Source of the DNA: Paenibacillus zeisoli
GTDB lineage: Bacteria; Bacillota; Bacilli; Paenibacillales; Paenibacillaceae
Length of the DNA: 64,000 nt
Reading direction: 5' to 3'
Assembly (NCBI RefSeq): GCF_003994465.1
Contig: NZ_RZNX01000001.1
Span: forward strand, 496,001 to 560,000
Positions 54,389 to 63,666 of the stretch are shown here, one piece after another. The position numbers and the translations under genes are program-made. Below the pieces are notes generated by a model. It was not told the DNA's origin and did not search any database. It was given only the letters and a program-made list of their open reading frames with translations. Positions within the stretch are counted from its first letter, which is position 1. Each line of letters starts with the position of its first letter.

Positions 54389-55471
54389 ATGAACATTCAG
54401 AAGATTGCCGACCGTAAAAAAATGGATGAGCGAGTGCTGAATATGCCATGGTTCGTTCAACAGTTCATTGATTATAAATTGCCCGATTTATCCCCCTCTA
54501 CCCTGCTCGAATATATCCGAGATTATGAGCAGTTCTTCGGCTGGCTTCGTGGTGAGGGTTTATCTGCTGCTGAGAATAATGCCACAGTTACGCTTCAAGA
54601 ACTTGAAGTGCTTCGGATGGATAGTATTGTCGGTTATCGGCTGCACCTAACTACCCGGGTGGATGGAAATAACTCACGAGTAACCGTATCTCGCAAAATG
54701 TCTTCTTTGCGCTCATTATTTCATTATTTAAGCCAAATTGCGGAAGATGAGGACTTTTATCCGCTTTTGAAACGGAATATCATGGCTAAAGTTGAAATCA
54801 AGCGTATCCACAAGCCTAAGGACACAGCTGCCAAGTTAAAAGGTAAAATTCTCGAAGAGGATGAACTGCTTGAATTCATCGGCTATATTCTCGAGGGATA
54901 CGGTTCAGACATTGAGAATAACAAACAAGCCTTATATAACTATGAGCTGAACAGAGAAAGAGACGCATGTATTGCAAGTCTCATTCTAAATTCCGGGCTT
55001 CGCGTGTCCGAAGTCGTTAATCTAAATATTGATGATATCGATTCGGCTAATAAATTACTCTATGTATATCGCAAAGGTAACAATGATGAGACTTTCAAGA
55101 CTCCAGTCTATTTCCGGGAACAAAGTAAAGACGAGCTTCAGGCTTATTTAGCCATTCGTAGCGCGCGTTACCGAACACCCAAGCGTGAAAAAGCTTTGTT
55201 CGTTGCACTGCCAAATGGCCACCAGGAAGGTAAAAGAATGACCAAGAGGGCTATACAGGCCATGATCATAAAATACGCCAGCCGTTTCGGAAAGCCATAC
55301 TTAACGGTGCACAAGCTTCGACACTCCTTTGCCACAGATTATTACCTGCAGAATGATATCTACAAAACCAAGGAGCAGTTGGGTCATGCTTCTACAGAAA
55401 CGACGGAAGTCTATACTCATCTTACAGACAAAACCATGTCTGATGCGATCGAAAGACGTTCAGAAGTGTAA
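54389..55471 (+). CDS. xerS: tyrosine recombinase XerS
   Basis: 360 aa, longer than XerC/D and close to the single-recombinase XerS of streptococci. Catalytic residues: Arg in SGLRVSEVVNLNIDDID, Lys in [24 protein letters not shown], and GHASTETTEVYTHL with His and Tyr. ATG start with AAAGGAG. XerS resolves chromosome dimers at difSL in streptococci; the role in Paenibacillus-type genomes that also have XerC/D is less clear. Monocistronic. Confidence 0.88.
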   Translation: MNIQKIADRKKMDERVLNMPWFVQQFIDYKLPDLSPSTLLEYIRDYEQFFGWLRGEGLSAAENNATVTLQELEVLRMDSIVGYRLHLTTRVDGNNSRVTVSRKMSSLRSLFHYLSQIAEDEDFYPLLKRNIMAKVEIKRIHKPKDTAAKLKGKILEEDELLEFIGYILEGYGSDIENNKQALYNYELNRERDACIASLILNSGLRVSEVVNLNIDDIDSANKLLYVYRKGNNDETFKTPVYFREQSKDELQAYLAIRSARYRTPKREKALFVALPNGHQEGKRMTKRAIQAMIIKYASRFGKPYLTVHKLRHSFATDYYLQNDIYKTKEQLGHASTETTEVYTHLTDKTMSDAIERRSEV

Positions 55472-55503
55472 AGCGATAACGCTAAACACTTCTGTTTTTT
55501 ATT
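55461..55503 (+). terminator. terminator overlapping the xerS stop
   Basis: CAGAAGTGT (55461-55469) pairs with ACACTTCTG (55486-55494), followed by a T run. The stop codon sits at the edge of the stem. Confidence 0.8.
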
Positions 55504-56034
55504 TTACAGAGAGAGTTCGGAAGAAATAGCTGCTACGATTCCTGGGATATCGTTAATATCGAAGATTGGCAAGCTGCCTCCAAGACCTGTAGCGGGACTG
55601 CTCTCTTCCAAGTTAATGGATAATTCCTGCCAAACCACTACTCCCTTAATGTTCGTAAGCTCATGAATTAAAGGCAGATCTTTATTCTCGCGCAGAATGA
55701 CAAGCTTGGGATAGGTCTCCTGTTTGAATCCTTCGACGAGAACAAGATCGTAATCGGCAAAACGAACGACAAGATCCGGTAATTTAGTTCCCTTGTCCTC
55801 TAGAATGGCGGTGCGTGTAGGTGAAGTAATAGCCACTGCCGCCGCGCCAGCTTCACGATGCTGGTAGGTGTCAGTGCCTTCCTTATCCATTTCAAAGCCA
55901 TGCATATCATGCTTGATTACAGCAACCCGCAAGCCTTCGGTAGTAAAGTGTGCAACCAGGCTCGAGACCAACTGTGTCTTTCCAGTGTTTTTATATCCTA
56001 CAATCTGATATACCGGAATAGAGTCAAACTTCAT
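55504..56034 (-). CDS. mobB: molybdopterin-guanine dinucleotide biosynthesis protein MobB
   Basis: 176 aa GTPase-like protein. P-loop GYKNTGKTQLVSSL, then VAVIKHDMHGF, TDTYQHREAGA and LVEGFKQETYPKLV, the MobB set. Helps attach GMP to molybdopterin. Its ATG overlaps the moeA stop (ATGA), so the two are coupled. Confidence 0.92.
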   Translation of the reverse strand: MKFDSIPVYQIVGYKNTGKTQLVSSLVAHFTTEGLRVAVIKHDMHGFEMDKEGTDTYQHREAGAAAVAITSPTRTAILEDKGTKLPDLVVRFADYDLVLVEGFKQETYPKLVILRENKDLPLIHELTNIKGVVVWQELSINLEESSPATGLGGSLPIFDINDIPGIVAAISSELSL

Positions 56035-57302
56035 ATCGAACTTCCCGAAAGCCTTAAAATTTTCACTTTATCCCCCGCATTTAGAACTCCTGAAGAGGGT
56101 GGGACAACTATTAGACAATCACTGTCCTTGATCGTAATCATAACATTCGATTCATCCAGACTTGCAGGTGTGGCTACAAGCTGAGCATCTACAATGCTTA
56201 GACTTCCACGAACAAAACGTGTAAAGTTGTTAATTTTCTCGTAGCTTCTACCCAGTACTGCCGTTAATTCAGTAAGGAAGGGCTGTTTACTTCCCTGCAT
56301 TAAACCCAGTGCCGGCCGAACGAACAATTCAAACCCTACAAAGCAGGCTCCCGGATTTCCCGATAAGGCAAAGAGGAGCTTCCCCTCCTTCACCGCAGCT
56401 GTTGTAACGCTTCCCGGGCGCATTGTTACTTTATTAAACAGCATAGTAACTTCATCTCCGCGTACCAAATCCGCCATAATATCAAAATCGCCTACAGACA
56501 CACCACCCGTAGTCACAACGATATCATAGAAGTGGAAAGCCTCTTCCACACGCTGCTTAGCGATTTGAAGATCATCCTGTATGGCATCGAGTATTATGGG
56601 ATCTCCACCGGCATCTCTAACCTGGCTTGCCAGCATATAGGTATTGCTATTGCGAATTTTGCCGTCCTGTATGGCTTCCTCAACCCCAAGCAGCTCAGAA
56701 CCAGTTGAAAAAATGGCTACCGTTGGCCGCTTGAAGACACTGACCTGATGAACTCCGAAGGTAGCAAGTACTGAGATCTCCCCTGTCGAAAGGAACGTTC
56801 CCTTTTCAAGAATCAAATCGCCTTCTCGTAGTTCTAATCCCACCGGAGTTACATTCTTACCTGCTTCTATTTCCCGCTTGACCTGAATGGTTGTTCTTCC
56901 TTGATTAACAACAGTCTCCGTCATTTCAAACATAATTACAGCATCGGCTTCATCCGGAACCTTCGCTCCTGTCATAATACGGGAGACGGTGCCTGGAACA
57001 AGAGCAACCGATGGCAGTGATCCTGCAGGAATCTCATCCACAACCTCCAACCATACCGGATTCTCGGTTGAGCTTCCCGCAGTATCCCCACTTATAATTG
57101 CGAATCCGTCCATACCTGAGCGGCGAAAGTGTGGATATGGATGAGGTGCCATGATATCTTCAGCTAGATAACGTCCTTTGGCCTCGGACAAATCGACATG
57201 TTCACAATCCCCCAGCTGAACATGGGATTGAATAATAGCCTGGGCTTCTTGAACTTGTATAGCGTTCCTGTGCAGCTTGGAAGATGAGTTGGACTGCTCC
57301 AT
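56031..57302 (-). CDS. moeA: molybdopterin molybdenumtransferase
   Basis: 423 aa. Inserts molybdate into adenylylated molybdopterin. PHPYPHFRRSGMDGFA near the N-terminus, TGAKVPDEADAVIMFE, FSTGSELLG, TTGGVSVGDFD and LFALSGNPGACFVGFELFVRP are all MoeA motifs. The frame extends to 57392, but the ATG at 57302 has AGGGGG at suitable spacing. Molybdenum enzymes that use the cofactor are not in the window. Confidence 0.93.
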   Translation of the reverse strand: MEQSNSSSKLHRNAIQVQEAQAIIQSHVQLGDCEHVDLSEAKGRYLAEDIMAPHPYPHFRRSGMDGFAIISGDTAGSSTENPVWLEVVDEIPAGSLPSVALVPGTVSRIMTGAKVPDEADAVIMFEMTETVVNQGRTTIQVKREIEAGKNVTPVGLELREGDLILEKGTFLSTGEISVLATFGVHQVSVFKRPTVAIFSTGSELLGVEEAIQDGKIRNSNTYMLASQVRDAGGDPIILDAIQDDLQIAKQRVEEAFHFYDIVVTTGGVSVGDFDIMADLVRGDEVTMLFNKVTMRPGSVTTAAVKEGKLLFALSGNPGACFVGFELFVRPALGLMQGSKQPFLTELTAVLGRSYEKINNFTRFVRGSLSIVDAQLVATPASLDESNVMITIKDSDCLIVVPPSSGVLNAGDKVKILRLSGSSI

Positions 57303-57382
57303 ATATGAACCCCCTAGAATTCTGTGCTTAATATGTATACATGTTATCGTTGTTTCCCGCTCGATTGCAATCTTTATTAACA

Positions 57383-57409
57383 TAAAAAGCATGCAGCTAT
57401 CTGCATGCT
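57383..57409 (-). terminator. terminator of the DUF4247 operon
   Basis: AGCATGCAG (57388-57396) pairs with CTGCATGCT (57401-57409); the minus strand continues with five T residues. Confidence 0.85.
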
Positions 57410-57442
57410 CCCCTGTATGCTAGTGTTAATCCTGTGTCCCAG

Positions 57443-58180
57443 CTATCTCCTTCTTCTGGTAATGCCTCCAGAACCGGATCGGGTTTTGGGCTTTGTAATC
57501 GACTTCTTCGGCGATGAATAGGAACCGGAATCCGAGCTTCCCCCATCCTTGTTCCGTGTAATACTACCCTTGCTTGAACCTGAACTACTGCTATCTCCGC
57601 TGTAGCTTCCACTACTTGAGCCCGAACCTCCACGTCTTGTAATAGAGCCTTTCTTCTCCACAGTCAGCGGTGGAGCAGCCTTCTTGTCGTCTTTCGTAGG
57701 TGCATGATAGTCCTGCTTCGGCTTATAAGTATCCTTGCTTGAGTAACCACGGTAGGAGCCATGGCCTCCAAAAGAATCGAACAAGCTTCCAATCAACGAA
57801 GCCGCAAGGTATCCTTGTAGAAAGCTTGAATCATAATTACTGCGAACATATTCTTCAGAATCCACTTCTATCAGTGTATCTTCAGGCTTATTCGGATCTT
57901 TCTGCAGATGGTAATATTCCTTGTCATAGACGAGGAACATATGATCATCATTATCCGGCGACTTCTGATCAGGCTCATGTTCAGCGATGAGATCAGCTGC
58001 TACCTGAGGAACTTTCTCTCCTGCTGCTCTGTACACATAGGAGGTTGAGTTACCACTTCGATTCACCGATTCTAGCGGGTAATTCTCCTTTACATTAGGT
58101 GAGCCGCAGCCTGCCAATAACGACACAAGCAAGCTGAGAATCAGAGCTAACTTAACATATAAAGAAGACCCTTTCTTCAC
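57443..58180 (-). CDS. DUF4247-like lipoprotein
   Basis: About 245 aa. Lipobox SLLAGC (Cys about 25). Residues about 30-150 contain YVYRAAGEKVPQVAADLI and DDHMFLVYDKEYYHLQKDP, then SSFLQGYLAASLIGSLFD, matching DUF4247. The C-terminus (about 150-245) is a low-complexity Ser/Gly/Lys tail with repeated SITRR/SITRN units. GTG 58180 with AGGAG at 8 bases is chosen over the GTG at 58189. It follows the DUF4178 gene by 11 bases. Confidence 0.75.
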   Translation of the reverse strand: MKKGSSLYVKLALILSLLVSLLAGCGSPNVKENYPLESVNRSGNSTSYVYRAAGEKVPQVAADLIAEHEPDQKSPDNDDHMFLVYDKEYYHLQKDPNKPEDTLIEVDSEEYVRSNYDSSFLQGYLAASLIGSLFDSFGGHGSYRGYSSKDTYKPKQDYHAPTKDDKKAAPPLTVEKKGSITRRGGSGSSSGSYSGDSSSSGSSKGSITRNKDGGSSDSGSYSSPKKSITKPKTRSGSGGITRRRR

Positions 58181-58191
58181 AAATATCACTC

Positions 58192-58698
58192 CTAAGAGGC
58201 ACGGATGACTTTGACATCACCGGAGATCGTCTTATCTCCTTCATAAAGCATGAATCTTCCATCCTGCCATTCAATCCTTAACAGGCGATAATCATCAGAC
58301 TGGAATTGCCATACGTGCTGTTCTCCGCCTTGGCGAAAAGGAGTTTTGCCCTTAATAATAACGTTACCGGCATATTCTTCCTCAAGATGGTAGGATCTAT
58401 CGTCCAAATCTATAGTTGTTGGCACTTCATTCGGATTATCGAGACGCCCGTCTATCGGGTCGTATAAAGCATACTGCAAAATTTCACGTTCTTCAATGTG
58501 TAAATAACGAATGTCGTTCCCATCCCGCAGTGAAAGCATTGCGGCATTCCGCCCTGGATTGCGCACACTGCCAACAACTTCGTAGGTGACGAGAGATACT
58601 TCGCATATATCCCCTGGATTTAAGTCCAGCATGCTCTTCTCTCGAGCGGGTGGTTCGGACTTGGCAAATAATCTGCCAATTCTCTTCATTACATTCAT
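58192..58698 (-). CDS. DUF4178-like protein
   Basis: 168 aa, cytoplasmic. LDLNPGDICEVSLVTYEVVG and IRYLHIEEREILQYALYDPI, then QFQSDDYRLLRIEWQDGRFMLYEG, fit DUF4178. The frame is open to 58755, but ATG 58698 has GGAG nine bases upstream. It is followed by the DUF4247 lipoprotein and preceded, 109 bases away, by a PspA gene; these often cluster in Bacillales, suggesting an envelope-stress role. Confidence 0.75.
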   Translation of the reverse strand: MNVMKRIGRLFAKSEPPAREKSMLDLNPGDICEVSLVTYEVVGSVRNPGRNAAMLSLRDGNDIRYLHIEEREILQYALYDPIDGRLDNPNEVPTTIDLDDRSYHLEEEYAGNVIIKGKTPFRQGGEQHVWQFQSDDYRLLRIEWQDGRFMLYEGDKTISGDVKVIRAS

Positions 58699-58806
58699 GA
58701 TTCCTGGCTCCTTCTGATTCATATGCATTACCCAAATCTTGCTATCCATAAGCAAAGGAGAAACAATGAATTGTCTCTCCTTCCCTTACATGCATATCGC
58801 AGATTA

Positions 58807-59472
58807 TTATTTCTCGTACTGCTTGAGCAGGGCCGCCAGCTCATCTTCAACCGCTTTATCCTTATTAAGTTCTGCGAACTCTTCATCAAGGGATTTACCT
58901 TTGCTGGATACCTCATTGCTTGCTTCAGCCTGTGCTTCCATTTGGAGCATCTTCTCTTCCATACGTTTCAGTCCGGCAGACGCGGTATCCGAGTTAAGTC
59001 CAGACAATGATTTGTTAATTTCGTTCTGAGCCTTCGCTGCATTATAACGAGCTACCAGGGTCTCGCGCTTATTCTTCATCTCGGTAAGCTGCTTACGCAT
59101 TTGCTCCAGCTTGTCACGGAGATTGTCCGCTGCCGCTTTGTTGCTATCATAGCTGGTCTTGTATTCAGCAAGCTTCACTTCAGCTGCCTTCTTCTCCTCA
59201 AGTGCACGGCGGGCAAGGTCTACGTTCTGAGCTTGTGCAGCCGCATGAGCTTGCTCATTACGTTTCGCAGCCAATGCTTCCTGCTCTTCATAAAGCTGCT
59301 TGAATTTCTTCTCAATTGCTATTTGGGCTGCTACGGATTTCTCGGCATCCTCTAGATCTTCCTGCATATCGCGAATGTATTGATCAGTTAGCTTGATTGG
59401 ATCTTCTGCTTTATCGATAAGAGAGTTAATGTTAGACATCGTCAGATCACGTAATCTTTTGAAAATGGACAT
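58807..59472 (-). CDS. PspA/IM30 family membrane-stress protein
   Basis: 221 aa, almost all coiled coil. N-terminal amphipathic helix MSIFKRLRDLTMSNIN, then INSLIDKAEDPIKLTDQYIR, the PspA/Vipp1 signature. Such proteins (LiaH in B. subtilis) assemble on stressed membranes as ESCRT-III-like scaffolds. ATG start with GGGAGG. Head of the likely PspA-DUF4178-DUF4247 group. Confidence 0.9.
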   Translation of the reverse strand: MSIFKRLRDLTMSNINSLIDKAEDPIKLTDQYIRDMQEDLEDAEKSVAAQIAIEKKFKQLYEEQEALAAKRNEQAHAAAQAQNVDLARRALEEKKAAEVKLAEYKTSYDSNKAAADNLRDKLEQMRKQLTEMKNKRETLVARYNAAKAQNEINKSLSGLNSDTASAGLKRMEEKMLQMEAQAEASNEVSSKGKSLDEEFAELNKDKAVEDELAALLKQYEK

Positions 59473-59575
59473 GGTTAATTTCCTCCCAGGAATAAATATG
59501 TTTTATGATATGGTTTACGCAGATAGGTGGCGGGACGTTTCAAATTTCTTAATATTCCCTTGCCTGCCATCCCAT

Positions 59576-59953
59576 TTATTGTATCCTGTTCTTATCATAA
59601 CTTGGAGGAGACACCGTTTGCAAAAAAAATTCGAGCTCGCGTTCGGCAAGCTGACATACCTTCTCAATCTGTTCAGAACTTAAATTGCTGTAGTGGATTC
59701 CCATAATTACAGTTACTGTCCGGTTAAGCCACCTGGAGGCACGAAGTGCAAAATCAGTGCTAAGAAGGGATTCCTTATGGCCGGGAACTGCCGCTGTATG
59801 AACTTCAGCCGGATATCCAGAGGAAGCGTACGCTGTCGAGACTGCGCCAATATGGGCATCGCCTCCCGTAATAATCAGTAAGATATCGCTTCCTATTTCG
59901 CGAAATTCCAGACGAATTTTGTTCATATCTATATCGTCATCGAAGTTATTCAC
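59576..59953 (-). CDS. LpdD-like protein (prenylated-flavin chaperone-like domain)
   Basis: 125 aa. DILLIITGGDAHIGAVSTAY, PGHKESLLSTDFALRASRWL and TVIMGIHYSNLSSEQIEKV resemble LpdD, the small subunit of gallate decarboxylase with a prenyl-FMN chaperone-like domain. GTG start with GAGAGGGG upstream. It follows pyrD by 14 bases, so it is co-transcribed with pyrimidine genes; no UbiD-type decarboxylase is near. Function here is unknown. Confidence 0.6.
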   Translation of the reverse strand: MNNFDDDIDMNKIRLEFREIGSDILLIITGGDAHIGAVSTAYASSGYPAEVHTAAVPGHKESLLSTDFALRASRWLNRTVTVIMGIHYSNLSSEQIEKVCQLAERELEFFLQTVSPPSYDKNRIQ

Positions 59954-59967
59954 AGATCCGCCCCTCT

Positions 59968-60900
59968 CTAGATAATCCCACGGATTTCATCCAATGTCTG
60001 GATACCTTCGTTGTTCATAAATTCCGTGATGCCGCTCAATAACTCTTCTCCAGCATGAATATTAACGAAGTTATAAGTACCTATTTGCACAAGAGAGGCG
60101 CCAGCCATAATAAATTCGATCACATCCGTGGCACTTGTTATGCCGCCCACTCCTATAACAGGTATATTTACCCTGCTGGCAACCTGATGTACCATTCTTA
60201 ATGCAATTGGCTTTATTGCAGGACCTGAAAGGCCGGCATATAAGTTGCGAAATACGCTTTTACGCTTATATACGTCTATCTTCATGGCTGAGATGGTATT
60301 AATCAGGCTAACTCCATCAGCTCCTTCTTCTTCACACATCACAGCCATCGAGACCAGATCTTCTGCATTGGGTGACAGCTTAATGACTAGAGGAATAGAG
60401 GTCACGGCCCGAACTTCACGTACCACTTCACGGGCTTTCTCGGTCTTAATGCCGTAGGCCAAGCCGCCTTCCTTGACATTTGGACAAGAAATATTCAGTT
60501 CTATGATATCGACTGCTTTGAGGCCTTTGGCTTCCCGAATACGGGAATCCTGATTAATTAACAACGCCCCTTCAATATATTCATCAATGTGGTCTCCACC
60601 CAGATTCACAATTCTCGCCAGATCAAGTCCTTCCCAAAAACCGGCTTCGTTCTCAAGAAAATGTTTGATACCTGGGTTCTCTAAGCCGACACTGTTCAGC
60701 ATGCCTGAAGGAGTCTCGAAAACTCGAAGTCCCTCATTTCCTGATTTGGGATGCAGGGTCAGTCCCTTACCGGCGATGCCACCCAGAACTGAAATATCAT
60801 AATATTGTGCGTATTCTTTGCCGAATCCAAATGTTCCGGACGCCATGACAAGCGGATTCTTGAAGTGAACACCAGCAATGCTTCCCGACAGATTAATCAT
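59968..60900 (-). CDS. pyrD: dihydroorotate dehydrogenase, class 1B catalytic subunit
   Basis: 310 aa FMN enzyme oxidising dihydroorotate to orotate, paired with Pyr[43 protein letters not shown] with the active-site Cys, and [21 protein letters not shown] with QIGT. ATG overlaps the pyrK end by 8 bases. Other pyr genes lie outside the window or elsewhere. Confidence 0.95.
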   Translation of the reverse strand: MINLSGSIAGVHFKNPLVMASGTFGFGKEYAQYYDISVLGGIAGKGLTLHPKSGNEGLRVFETPSGMLNSVGLENPGIKHFLENEAGFWEGLDLARIVNLGGDHIDEYIEGALLINQDSRIREAKGLKAVDIIELNISCPNVKEGGLAYGIKTEKAREVVREVRAVTSIPLVIKLSPNAEDLVSMAVMCEEEGADGVSLINTISAMKIDVYKRKSVFRNLYAGLSGPAIKPIALRMVHQVASRVNIPVIGVGGITSATDVIEFIMAGASLVQIGTYNFVNIHAGEELLSGITEFMNNEGIQTLDEIRGII

Positions 60901-61588
60901 CTAAGTCCACTTCCTTTGCAAGAAATACAGGACCTTCAACACAAGCCCGCTTCGTTCCCTCGGGTCCTTTAACACTGCACACAAGACAAGCACCAATCCC
61001 GCAGGCCATCTTATTCTCGACCGATACATAGACATTGCCGTGATAGTCCTGCTCAACTTGTTTTTGCTTAGCTGCCTTCAGCATCCCCGTGGGTCCACAC
61101 ACCAAGATGTGATCATAATCCTCGAAGACAACTTCATCCAAAATACTACCGCCTACCTTAATTCTTACGTTACTGCTAATTGAGTTGAAATCTGTAACCA
61201 AACAGGCTTCTTCCCGGAAGCCGAGGTAAATATCTGTATCTCTTAGTTGTTTGGCTGCGAAATAAAGAGGTGCTATTCCTATGCCTCCCCCAACGAGTGC
61301 TGTTCTTCCCTCTATATCCGGAAAGCCGTTCCCCAGTGGCCCAACCAGGTTTAATGAATCACCCCGTTTAAGACTCGCAAATAGATGAGTCCCCTCACCA
61401 ACAACTTGGTACAGGAATTCTATGTAATGGTCCTTTAAGTCAAAGATGCTCAGCGGCCTTGAGAGTAAAGGATCTATTCTAGAGCCTCTTAACATATAGA
61501 ACTGCCCGATCCGTCCCTCATACTTCCCTGATATCTTAATCCGGAACACACCAGGCGAGACCTGGATATTCGACATAATTTCAGCCAT
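60893..61588 (-). CDS. pyrK: dihydroorotate dehydrogenase electron transfer subunit
   Basis: 231 aa. FAD-binding [18 protein letters not shown]-binding [18 protein letters not shown], and the 2Fe-2S cluster motif [11 protein letters not shown] with a fourth Cys in [10 protein letters not shown]. Passes electrons from PyrD to NAD. ATG 61588 with AGGGGGG upstream; the longer frame to 61609 is rejected. Confidence 0.94.
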   Translation of the reverse strand: MAEIMSNIQVSPGVFRIKISGKYEGRIGQFYMLRGSRIDPLLSRPLSIFDLKDHYIEFLYQVVGEGTHLFASLKRGDSLNLVGPLGNGFPDIEGRTALVGGGIGIAPLYFAAKQLRDTDIYLGFREEACLVTDFNSISSNVRIKVGGSILDEVVFEDYDHILVCGPTGMLKAAKQKQVEQDYHGNVYVSVENKMACGIGACLVCSVKGPEGTKRACVEGPVFLAKEVDLDD

Positions 61589-61733
61589 GGCTAACTCCCC
61601 CCTGAACATTACGATGCCTTTTTTTCTATGCTACTGCCGTGATATTACTCACAGAGCAGACTCGCTCTGGATAAAAGAGCCTTTGTAAGGAAATAACAAC
61701 GAGAAATATGTCCTGTAAAGGAGAGACAACTTG

Positions 61734-62528
61734 ATGCAAAACAAATATGCATTAGCATTTGTCCTGCTTGCCTTATTCACGCTGCTGAGTTCCCATGCAG
61801 CTTCTGCAGGCAGCAACACTAGGTCTCCTGAGGAGCTGAACTCTACAAGCAAAGCTGCATCAAGCCATGAAGCATTAACCCTCGGTGAATTAAGACGCAA
61901 ATATGCTGAAACCTTCAAATTCCGTGGGCCTAAGGTTAAGAGAATCGCGCTGACCTTTGATGATGTTCCAGATCCGAGGTTCACTCCTCAAGTCCTCGAT
62001 ATACTTGCTAAAAACCATATCAAAGCTACTTTTTTCGTGGTGGGCCAGCGGGCGGAGAAACATCCAGGATTAGTTAAGCGCATATACCGGGAGGGGCATC
62101 TGATCGGCAACCACTCGTATAACCATCCTTTATTCAAAAATAAAAGCTTAGCTTATTTCAAAGACCAAATTCTTCGTACCGAGACCATTATTTATAATCT
62201 CACAGGCTTTCGCCCCAAATTTATACGTCCTCCCTATGGAGAGATTAATGAAGAGCAGCTGCGATGGGTGAAAAGCAGGGGCTACAAGGTAATTAATTGG
62301 AATGTGGATTCAAAAGACTGGAAGGGTCTAAACAAGCTGCAGGTGACAAACAATATACTGAGCGCAGCTGGTCCGGGTTCTATTATTCTTCAACATGCCG
62401 GGGGCGGAGTTGGTGCAGATCTGACAGGGACGATAGAGGCCTTACCAATAGTCATACGCACATTAAAAAGTAAAGGGTATACCTTTGTTGATCTAAGTGA
62501 ACTTCTTCATATAAAAGGATATAAGTAA
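61734..62528 (+). CDS. secreted polysaccharide deacetylase with variant motif 1
   Basis: 264 aa. Signal peptide with cleavage near SHAASA, then a NodB domain (about 60-260). Motif 1 is LTFDDVPDPRFT, where the usual Gly of TFDDGP is Val; motif 2 is HSYNHP, motif 3 RPPYGE, motif 4 NWNVDSKDW, motif 5 LQHAGGG. Metal ligands are complete. Likely a cell-wall deacetylase. ATG 61734 with AAGGAGAG; an adjacent TTG is possible. Confidence 0.86.
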   Translation: MQNKYALAFVLLALFTLLSSHAASAGSNTRSPEELNSTSKAASSHEALTLGELRRKYAETFKFRGPKVKRIALTFDDVPDPRFTPQVLDILAKNHIKATFFVVGQRAEKHPGLVKRIYREGHLIGNHSYNHPLFKNKSLAYFKDQILRTETIIYNLTGFRPKFIRPPYGEINEEQLRWVKSRGYKVINWNVDSKDWKGLNKLQVTNNILSAAGPGSIILQHAGGGVGADLTGTIEALPIVIRTLKSKGYTFVDLSELLHIKGYK

Positions 62529-62570
62529 AAGAGGAAAGCTCCAATTCCTTGGAGTCTCTCCTCTTTGTTC
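62527..62570. terminator. terminator between deacetylase and LysM-3D genes
   Basis: AAAGAGGA (62528-62535) pairs with TCCTCTTT (62559-62566), with an inner CTCCAA/TTGGAG stem. It lies between convergent genes. Confidence 0.8.
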
Positions 62571-62578
62571 AACCCAGA

Positions 62579-63274
62579 TTATTTAATGACGTAAAGTTTA
62601 ACATTTTGAAATCCGAAGGTATTTACTTTAGCCTGGCTGCCAGGAATGAAAATATCGATTCGTTTTCCTTTAATCGCACTACCTTGATCTGTGGCTCTCG
62701 CCACAAAGGCTTTCTTCGGAAGGCCTGAATGAGTATGGCCTGTAACTAGTACCTTGGTGCCCATTGGAATGACTTTTGGATCTACAGCGATCGTACCCAA
62801 GGCAAGCGGTTTACCATAGTAATCGACCGGACCCCAACCATTCTCACTCGGATCTGACGAATAAGCTGTGGCGACTACATTAATGGTTTTCGAATAGTTA
62901 AATGTTTTCCCCCATGCTTCAACCACTTTGTTCGTCGTGAACACTTTAAGTATAGCCAGCGGATCTGTTTTTTTTACGATCAGGCTGCCTTGTACACTGG
63001 CAGTTTTCAAGCTGGTTGGAAGCTTGATTGATAGGCCGGCATAGATATTAGCAGGGCTGATCTTAGGATTTGCAGACATTAGGTTATTGACTGAGATGCC
63101 GTATTTTTTTGAAAGAGTGTAATACGTGTCTCCCTCTACTGCAGTATGTACGGAATCAGCATGGACCGGGCTCATGTGGATAAAGGCTGCCATGCCAAGC
63201 ACGGCTGTAACTGTTTTCGCGACTAACGATAATTTGTGTACCTTCTTGTTCACTGTTGAATTCTTAGATGACAT
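62579..63274 (-). CDS. secreted LysM plus 3D-domain protein
   Basis: 231 aa. N-terminal signal segment (about 10-40), one LysM domain (about 42-85: HTAVEGDTYYTLSKKYGISV, NLMSANPKI) and a C-terminal 3D domain (about 130-231): VVATAYSSDPS, LGTIAVDPKVIPMGTKV, ARATDQGSAIKGKRIDIFI with the three Asp that name the domain. Related to YabE/YocH-type autolysins acting on peptidoglycan. ATG 63274 with AAGGAGG; the upstream extension lacks support. Confidence 0.88.
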   Translation of the reverse strand: MSSKNSTVNKKVHKLSLVAKTVTAVLGMAAFIHMSPVHADSVHTAVEGDTYYTLSKKYGISVNNLMSANPKISPANIYAGLSIKLPTSLKTASVQGSLIVKKTDPLAILKVFTTNKVVEAWGKTFNYSKTINVVATAYSSDPSENGWGPVDYYGKPLALGTIAVDPKVIPMGTKVLVTGHTHSGLPKKAFVARATDQGSAIKGKRIDIFIPGSQAKVNTFGFQNVKLYVIK

Positions 63275-63666
63275 ACAAGTAAGCCTCCTTTTGATGATGC
63301 CTGCGGAGTTAGCTGTCGGATTCGGATTGAGGATACAACCCGGCGCTCTATTCACCACTGCGCTTCACCCCAAGGACATCTATCTACAATTAAATAAGAT
63401 AGCTATCCGCAAATCATCCCCCGCACTTGGAATTGCAAGTTTCGGCATTTCGAATATATCACAATTTTGTAACCAATTAATCAAGCAATTACTGGTAAAC
63501 ATATTATGAAACAAGCAATTTGTTACATATCTACATATTTAGGGATGAAATATACACTTCATGTGTAAGCCATGACAACAACTCAACCACTCTCTGTATA
63601 AAGCGGGAAAAATCGCAACATAATAAGACAGCCTGTTTCAATACACGTACAGAGGAGCAGATAAAT
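63275..63666. other. intergenic region before the last gene
   Basis: About 390 bases, divergent promoters of the LysM-3D gene and the partial gene. AT-rich after 63440. No clear dyad, riboswitch or RNA gene was recognised. Confidence 0.45.

Noticed and set aside
57371..57396. TTAACATAA as a fifth dif-like site
   Set aside because: No matching second arm or centre; the sequence belongs to the terminator of the DUF4247 operon.
63617..63640. GCAACATAATAAGACAG as a dif-like site
   Set aside because: Only six or seven arm bases match and the opposite arm is absent.
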